A stretch of DNA of 9,501 nucleotides, taken from Chloroflexota bacterium (GTDB lineage Bacteria > Chloroflexota > Chloroflexia > Thermomicrobiales > JADLAZ01). The stretch is from positions 1 to 9,501 of the forward strand of contig JADLAZ010000083.1 of NCBI GenBank assembly GCA_020849725.1. Reading direction: 5' to 3'. Below are positions 6,541 to 9,501 of the stretch, piece by piece. Made by a program: the position numbers and the translations under genes. Below the pieces are notes generated by a model. The model had not been told where the DNA came from, did no database searches, and worked only from the letters and a program-made list of their open reading frames with translations. Positions within the stretch are counted from its first letter, which is position 1. The number at the start of each line of letters is the position of its first letter.

Positions 6541-6915
6541 ATGAGCCTCAGCACCTGGATCAACGACGAGGACTACGTCGTCTGGCTGTGGCAGACGAGC
6601 CACGCCACCCTCCGCCGCTCGCCCCCAGGGACACGTCCCTTCGCCGAGGCCGCCGTGCATGCCCTGCTGTCGCAATTGCGCACAACCAGGGATGTCCCGA
6701 GCCTGCGGCGGCACTACGAGCGAGCCGGGCCGGCATCGCTGGCACTGATCCGAAGCGTCCTCCCCTGCGGCCCGGGCAGCATAGGCATGGACCCGCTCAC
6801 CGAGTCCGACTACGAGTGGCTGCTGGTCCTGGAAGATGCGGCCTACTACCTGCGCTACTGCGAGCTGGCCGGCTGTGAGCCGGCGCGTCCGCCGGCCGGC
6901 GAGCGAGAGACCTAG
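6541..6915 (+). CDS. Hypothetical protein, 124 residues
   Basis: I do not recognise this family. The frame has strongly GC-biased third positions like its neighbours, which supports a real gene. ATG 6541 is the first start after an in-frame TAG at 6532, so the start is well bounded, though the ribosome binding site is weak. The protein looks helical and soluble: an aromatic N-terminus (STWINDEDYVVWLWQ), a basic middle (LRTTRDVPSLRRHYERAG) and an acidic, Tyr-rich C-terminal third (SDYEWLLVLEDAAYYLRYCELAGC). It has no signal peptide, membrane segment or metal-binding cluster; cysteines are few. It follows the HtrA gene by 198 bases, past a probable terminator, so it may be its own transcription unit. 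Its stop overlaps the stop of the converging operon. The 3' end holds two strong palindromes. Confidence 0.65.
   Translation: MSLSTWINDEDYVVWLWQTSHATLRRSPPGTRPFAEAAVHALLSQLRTTRDVPSLRRHYERAGPASLALIRSVLPCGPGSIGMDPLTESDYEWLLVLEDAAYYLRYCELAGCEPARPPAGERET
6868..6901. terminator. Palindromes at the convergent gene ends, possible two-way terminator
   Basis: GCCGGCT/AGCCGGC (6868-6874 with 6878-6884, loop GTG) is followed by the 12-base perfect palindrome at 6890-6901. Both lie inside the last codons of the small plus-strand gene and 11-46 bases beyond the stop of the converging minus-strand operon. That is where a terminator for the minus-strand operon would stand; it could act on both strands. No T-run is present. 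Confidence 0.35.
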
Positions 6916-7388
6916 CGCCGGGGACGGTCTGACACGGGCTCGATCCGACGCCAGACCAACTGGCCGACGATGGCGCTGCCCGGCGCGATGTGCGCGGCCC
7001 GGCCCGGCGGCGTGGTCAGAGTGAGGAGGCCATGGTCGAGGGTCAGATGGCGGCGCTGGTCGGTGCCCTCGTAGGAGGGCATCGAGGCCACCGTGACACG
7101 ATGGACGACCGTGTCGCCCTCCAACCACCAGTGTCCAGCGTAGGCATGGACGGTGTCGTAGGCAGCCGCCCGGTCGGCGAGGGAGCGGAGCGCTGGGTCG
7201 TCGGCCAGGCGCGGCCGGGCGCGCGCGCTGATGACGACACTCATGTGTCCGTCGTCGGTGTAGATCAGGCGGCCGCGCGGCGCAGGACCGAACGGCTCGA
7301 CAACGGCGTCGTTCGGCCCCAGCAGCCGCCAGCTCACCAGCTCCCACGCGCCGGCAATGGCTGCCCGGTCAGCCGTCGATGATGACAT
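6912..7388 (-). CDS. Lipocalin-like domain protein
   Basis: Predicted 158 residues matching the lipocalin-like domain family PF13924 by eye. GAWELVSW opens the barrel at about 13-20, GRLIYTDDGHMSVVIS follows at about 39-54, and the later strands read DTVVHRVTVASMPSYEGTDQRR and HLTLDHGLLTLTTPPG. Proteins of this family are small beta-barrels of unknown function, sometimes joined to or encoded beside enzymes. No signal peptide is visible, so it should be cytoplasmic. Its ATG lies inside the end of the JAMM protease gene (20-base overlap), suggesting coupled translation as the last gene of the cysM operon. Its stop (CTA on the plus strand, 6912-6914) overlaps the stop of the converging gene. A ligand or substrate cannot be named. 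Family call is fairly firm; the link to sulfur transfer rests on gene order only. Confidence 0.85.
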   Translation of the reverse strand: MSSSTADRAAIAGAWELVSWRLLGPNDAVVEPFGPAPRGRLIYTDDGHMSVVISARARPRLADDPALRSLADRAAAYDTVHAYAGHWWLEGDTVVHRVTVASMPSYEGTDQRRHLTLDHGLLTLTTPPGRAAHIAPGSAIVGQLVWRRIEPVSDRPRR

Positions 7389-7806
7389 CGGACTCGCTCA
7401 CCATCGCGTCACGGATGAGAAACGCGCGGATGACCGGCGCTGCCCAGTCGGCCAGCGAGCAGATGACATACCATGTGTCCGGGTAGATGGCCTCGGTTGT
7501 GTCCTCGTAGCAGGCGTGCGTGATGTCGGTGCGGGACGGGTAGGCTTCCGAGGCCGGGTGCGAGTGATAGATGCCGATGAGGTCCCAGCCGGTATCGTCG
7601 ATCTCACGCAGCGCCTGGTATTGCTCGCGCGGCTCCATCAGGTAGAAGACGTTGGTCTGGTCCATATTCGTGATCGGATACCGGCGCAATACCTGGCCGT
7701 TCCGGCCGGCCAGGAGGCCGCAGCACTCCCGCGGGTGCAGCGCGCGAGCGTGCTCGATGATGGCGGCTGCGACCGCCGCTGGGAGATTCAGCGCCGGAGA
7801 CGTCAC
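7369..7806 (-). CDS. JAMM/M67 (Mov34/MPN/PAD-1) metallopeptidase, Mec-like
   Basis: Predicted 145 residues, the usual size of stand-alone bacterial JAMM proteases. The zinc site is complete: E27 in HPRECCGLLAG and H81-S82-H83-P84 followed by S91 and D94 (HSHP...PSRTD), the E / HxH-x10-D signature. The relatives that cluster with cysteine synthase and a MoaD-like carrier (Mycobacterium tuberculosis Mec) remove cysteine from the carrier C-terminus after sulfur transfer; others (QbsD, HcyD) trim extra residues to expose the Gly-Gly. The carrier gene directly upstream overlaps this start as GTGA, and the carrier does have residues beyond Gly-Gly, so both jobs are possible here. GTG 7806 is the chosen start because of the coupling and because the family N-terminus fits; no other start precedes the E27 motif. 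The 3' end overlaps the lipocalin-like gene by 20 bases. Confidence 0.93.
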   Translation of the reverse strand: MTSPALNLPAAVAAAIIEHARALHPRECCGLLAGRNGQVLRRYPITNMDQTNVFYLMEPREQYQALREIDDTGWDLIGIYHSHPASEAYPSRTDITHACYEDTTEAIYPDTWYVICSLADWAAPVIRAFLIRDAMVSESDVIIDG

Positions 7807-8090
7807 CCAGCGCTACCGCCGGCCATTGCCGGGATGATGCCGATCTCGTCGCCATCCTTGACCTGGGTCGCTTCCGCCTGCAGCGCGCGGATATCCTCGC
7901 CGTTGAGGTAGACATTGACGAAGCGGCGCAGGCGACCCGGCGCCTCGAAGATGCGCGGTTGCACGTCCGGATGCTGCTCGGCCAACTGGGTCAGCACGTC
8001 ACCGACGGTGCCGTCGGCGTCGATGCTGACACGGGCCTGGTTGCCGGCCAGGCTTCGCATCGGCGCCGGGATTAGAATGGTGATGGCCAT
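7803..8090 (-). CDS. MoaD/ThiS-type sulfur-carrier protein, CysO-like
   Basis: Predicted 95-residue beta-grasp protein. It begins with the strand MAITILIPAPMR, carries the typical RFVNVYLNGEDIR near 60-72 and VKDGDEIGIIPAMAGG near the end. Gly-Gly is at 91-92, but the protein continues with Ser-Ala-Gly before the TGA. In this family the terminal Gly is adenylated and turned into a thiocarboxylate, so the three extra residues must be removed first unless the protein works differently. The CysM-like gene upstream (114 bases) and the overlapping JAMM gene downstream argue for a CysO-like role in cysteine synthesis rather than molybdopterin synthesis; no moaE is visible. Start ATG 8090 has AAGGAAG a few bases upstream. 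The activating E1-like enzyme (MoeZ/MoeB type) is not in this window. Confidence 0.93.
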   Translation of the reverse strand: MAITILIPAPMRSLAGNQARVSIDADGTVGDVLTQLAEQHPDVQPRIFEAPGRLRRFVNVYLNGEDIRALQAEATQVKDGDEIGIIPAMAGGSAG

Positions 8091-8204
8091 GACTTCCTTC
8101 TCTCCTCACCGGTGGTGTCTGGGTGTGCGGTTGATCGCGTGCTGACCGTGCCGCCATGGGCTGACGCGGAGCGTGCCCAGCCTACGTGGCACTCGGCGGG
8201 CCGA
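8091..8204 (-). other. Gap between cysM and the sulfur-carrier gene
   Basis: These 114 bases hold the carrier gene's ribosome binding site at the low-coordinate end, a perfect 8-base palindrome CACCGGTG (8107-8114) and only weak 5-pair stems such as GTGCC/GGCAC (8173-8192). I see no terminator or promoter that would clearly split the operon. Confidence 0.4.
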
Positions 8205-9161
8205 CTAGATGGAGTAGCTCTCGGGACCCTCGAAGAGCGACGTGCTGAGGTAGCGCATACCACTGTCGGGCAGAATGGCCACGATGACCGCGTCGACCAG
8301 GGTCTCGGCGACTGCCAGCGCGGCGGCGACGGCGGCTCCGCTGGACGGTCCCACCAGCAGCCCCTCGCGACTGGCTAGCCGGCGTGCCATCTGGTAGGCC
8401 GTCTCGGTGTCGACCAGGCGCACCTGATCGAGCTCCGCCTCCCGGTAGTTGGCCGGCACAATCGCCGACGGCATGTGCTTCATCCCTTCGATAGCGTGCA
8501 GACCGTCGTCCGGCATCACACCGATGACCTGGATCGCCGGGCGGACGCGTTTGAGCGCCCGGCCGACGCCCATGACGGTGCCACTGGTGCCCATGCCGGC
8601 GACCAGATGCGTCACCCGGCCGCCGGTCTGGGCGATGATCTCCGGCCCGGTCGTCAGCTCGTGGGCGCGGGGGTTGGACGGATTGCTGTATTGGTCGGCG
8701 TAGAAGTAACGCTCAGGGTTTTCCTGGACCAACCGGCGCACTTCGAGGATGGCGCCGTCCGAGCCTTCTAACGGGTCGGTGTAGATCACCTGGGCGCCGA
8801 GAGCCGCGACGATCGCCTTGCGCTCCTGCGACACGTTGCGTGGCATCACCAGCGCCACCCGATAACCCCGCGCCGCGCCGATCATGGCGTAGGCGATGCC
8901 GGTGTTGCCCGAAGTCGAGTCGATAAGGGTCCGGTCGGCTGTCAGGTAGCCGTCGGCCTCAGCGTCGAGGATGATCTGGAGCGCCGGCCGATCCTTGACC
9001 GACCCACCCGGATTGAACCACTCGGCCTTCCCGTACAATTCGATGCCCCGGTCTGCCAGCGCCGGTGCGATCCGCTCCAGGCGCAGCAGGGGCGTGTTGC
9101 CGATGCGGTCGATGAGCGACTGGCCGCCAGCGACGATGGGGAGTGACGGTGGAGCGGCCAT
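8205..9161 (-). CDS. cysM: PLP-dependent cysteine synthase, CysM-like
   Basis: Predicted 318 residues, fold-type II PLP enzyme. K56 in FNPGGSVKDRPA should hold PLP as a Schiff base. STSGNTGIAYAM is the substrate loop, VAGMGTSGTVMGVGR the phosphate-binding glycine loop, and the Ser of LPDSGMRYLSTSLF would contact the pyridine nitrogen. The N-terminus (LIDRIGNTPLLRLERI) is typical. It makes cysteine from an activated serine (O-acetyl- or O-phosphoserine) and a sulfur donor. DQYSNPSNPRAHELTTGPEI and the ending resemble mycobacterial CysM more than CysK, and the carrier and JAMM genes downstream support thiocarboxylate as donor. ATG 9161 is chosen for its GGAGG; an in-frame ATG at 9245 would add 28 unlikely residues. 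The position aligned by eye with Arg220 of M. tuberculosis CysM (phosphoserine recognition) appears to be Asp in GVMPDDG, so substrate choice is open. Confidence 0.94.
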   Translation of the reverse strand: MAAPPSLPIVAGGQSLIDRIGNTPLLRLERIAPALADRGIELYGKAEWFNPGGSVKDRPALQIILDAEADGYLTADRTLIDSTSGNTGIAYAMIGAARGYRVALVMPRNVSQERKAIVAALGAQVIYTDPLEGSDGAILEVRRLVQENPERYFYADQYSNPSNPRAHELTTGPEIIAQTGGRVTHLVAGMGTSGTVMGVGRALKRVRPAIQVIGVMPDDGLHAIEGMKHMPSAIVPANYREAELDQVRLVDTETAYQMARRLASREGLLVGPSSGAAVAAALAVAETLVDAVIVAILPDSGMRYLSTSLFEGPESYSI

Positions 9162-9166
9162 GTACG

Positions 9167-9171
9167 CCTCC
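9167..9171 (-). promoter_or_regulatory. Ribosome binding site of cysM
   Basis: GGAGG on the minus strand, five bases before ATG 9161. It decides this start over the upstream in-frame ATG at 9245. Confidence 0.75.
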
Positions 9172-9200
9172 AGGCGCCCCGGCGAGCTATTCCGAGGCAC

Positions 9201-9222
9201 ATCGGTCAACATTATCGACAAC
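9201..9222 (-). promoter_or_regulatory. AT-richer patch with imperfect direct repeat, possible cysM promoter
   Basis: Upstream of cysM, the minus strand reads GTTGTCGAT, AAT, GTTGACCGAT: two imperfect copies of one motif. GATAAT (9211-9216, minus strand) resembles a -10 element about 50 bases before the start codon. It is the least GC-rich spot of the gap. No good -35 hexamer is present, so this is a weak call; the repeats could also be a regulator site. Confidence 0.25.
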
Positions 9223-9241
9223 AGTAGCACGGTCGTTCGGT

Positions 9242-9283
9242 CCACGCAAGTCCCGCGTGGCCTCGACGCGCCAGCGACTGGCG
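9242..9283 (-). terminator. Tandem hairpins after the ketopantoate reductase-like gene
   Basis: Reading on the minus strand, CGCCAG/CTGGCG (9269-9274 with 9278-9283, loop of 3) starts 18 bases past the stop. CCACGC/GCGTGG (9242-9247 with 9255-9260, loop of 7) follows. They sit where a terminator separating this gene from cysM would be. No T-run follows. Confidence 0.35.
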
Positions 9284-9301
9284 ACAGCGCGATCCGCCGG
9301 C

Positions 9302-9501
9302 TCAGACAGCGAAGGTGGTGGCGCGCGCTTTCAGGACCGCGTAGAGCGGATCGAAGCCAGGCGTGGCCACGCCGTGGGTCCGCGCGCGGCGCACGATCGC
9401 GCCGGTGATCTGCTCTAGCTCGACGCGCCGCCGGCGCTCGAAGTCGATCGCCAGCGAGCTGATCGCCGTCGGCGGCATCGTCTCCATGATGAAGCGCAGG
9501 A
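9302..9501 (-). CDS. panE: Ketopantoate reductase-like protein, C-terminal fragment (5' end outside window)
   Basis: The frame is open to the right edge, giving 65 codons and the stop. The fragment fits the C-terminal helical domain of ApbA/PanE: PPTAISSLAIDFERRRRVELEQITGAIV, then ARTHGVATPGFDPLYAVLKA. This follows the family pattern of Ser-Ser, a conserved Asp, an Arg-rich stretch, a Glu before the G-A-V/I helix, then G-V-x-T-P and Y-x-x-L. Full enzymes (about 300 residues) reduce 2-dehydropantoate to pantoate with NADPH in coenzyme A synthesis. Many paralogues share this domain with other 2-oxoacid substrates, so the symbol is provisional. An internal ATG at 9487 should not be taken as the start, because the family sequence continues upstream. 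Gap to cysM: 140 bases. Confidence 0.75.
   Translation of the reverse strand, partial: LRFIMETMPPTAISSLAIDFERRRRVELEQITGAIVRRARTHGVATPGFDPLYAVLKARATTFAV

Noticed and set aside
6097..7347. Long open frame on the minus strand (416 codons) across the HtrA end and the small gene
   Set aside because: It crosses well-supported genes on both strands and a terminator-like hairpin, and shows no recognisable domain.
6990..7382. Plus-strand frame of 130 codons opposite the lipocalin-like gene
   Set aside because: Shadow of the lipocalin-like frame, whose family match is clear; the plus-strand product has no family features.
8971..9408. Plus-strand frame spanning the cysM start and gap
   Set aside because: Overlaps the conserved CysM N-terminus and the ketopantoate reductase C-terminus on the other strand; Arg/Ser-rich, without a binding site.
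1..9501. Mobile elements, phage genes, CRISPR, tRNA or rRNA
   Set aside because: No transposase or integrase motif, terminal repeats, spaced repeats or RNA gene signatures were seen on either strand.

Overview
The window is GC-rich, tightly packed bacterial chromosome. Reading frames end in G or C, GTG starts occur, and all genes except the two cut by the window edges look intact. No mobile element, tRNA, rRNA or CRISPR array was seen. The gene families and base composition would suit a high-GC, largely non-proteobacterial lineage. My guess is Chloroflexota (Thermomicrobia/Chloroflexia-like), with Actinomycetota as the alternative; this is inference, since no taxonomic marker gene is present.

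Plus strand, about 1-6342, is an envelope-stress block. It holds a DUF4178 protein (cut by the left edge), a PspA/IM30 membrane-remodelling protein, a YdjI-like SPFH protein with a C-terminal SHOCT domain, an OmpR-type response regulator, its sensor histidine kinase (start overlapping the regulator stop by 4 bases), and a membrane-anchored HtrA-type serine protease with one PDZ domain. The order regulator-kinase-HtrA recalls mycobacterial mprA-mprB-pepD. The order PspA-SPFH recalls Bacillus subtilis ydjF...ydjI, where YdjI recruits PspA to the membrane. A likely reading is that the kinase senses envelope damage, the regulator adjusts expression, PspA/SPFH/DUF4178 protect the membrane and HtrA degrades damaged exported proteins. 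The gaps in this block carry several strong inverted repeats that look like terminators or RNA/DNA regulatory structures.

Positions 6541-6915 hold a small plus-strand gene of unknown function. Its stop codon overlaps the stop of the converging minus-strand operon inside one CTAG.

Minus strand, 9161 down to 6912, is a sulfur-transfer operon. It encodes a CysM-like PLP cysteine synthase, a MoaD/ThiS-type sulfur-carrier protein, a JAMM/M67 metalloprotease and a lipocalin-like domain protein; the last three genes overlap one another. It matches the parts of the mycobacterial CysM-CysO-Mec cysteine pathway, in which a protein thiocarboxylate donates sulfur. Here the carrier has three residues (Ser-Ala-Gly) after its Gly-Gly, so the JAMM protein may first have to trim it. 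The lipocalin-like protein is an unexplained fourth member.

At the right edge (9302-9501, minus) is the C-terminal end of a ketopantoate reductase-like protein, followed by two small hairpins before the cysM gene.
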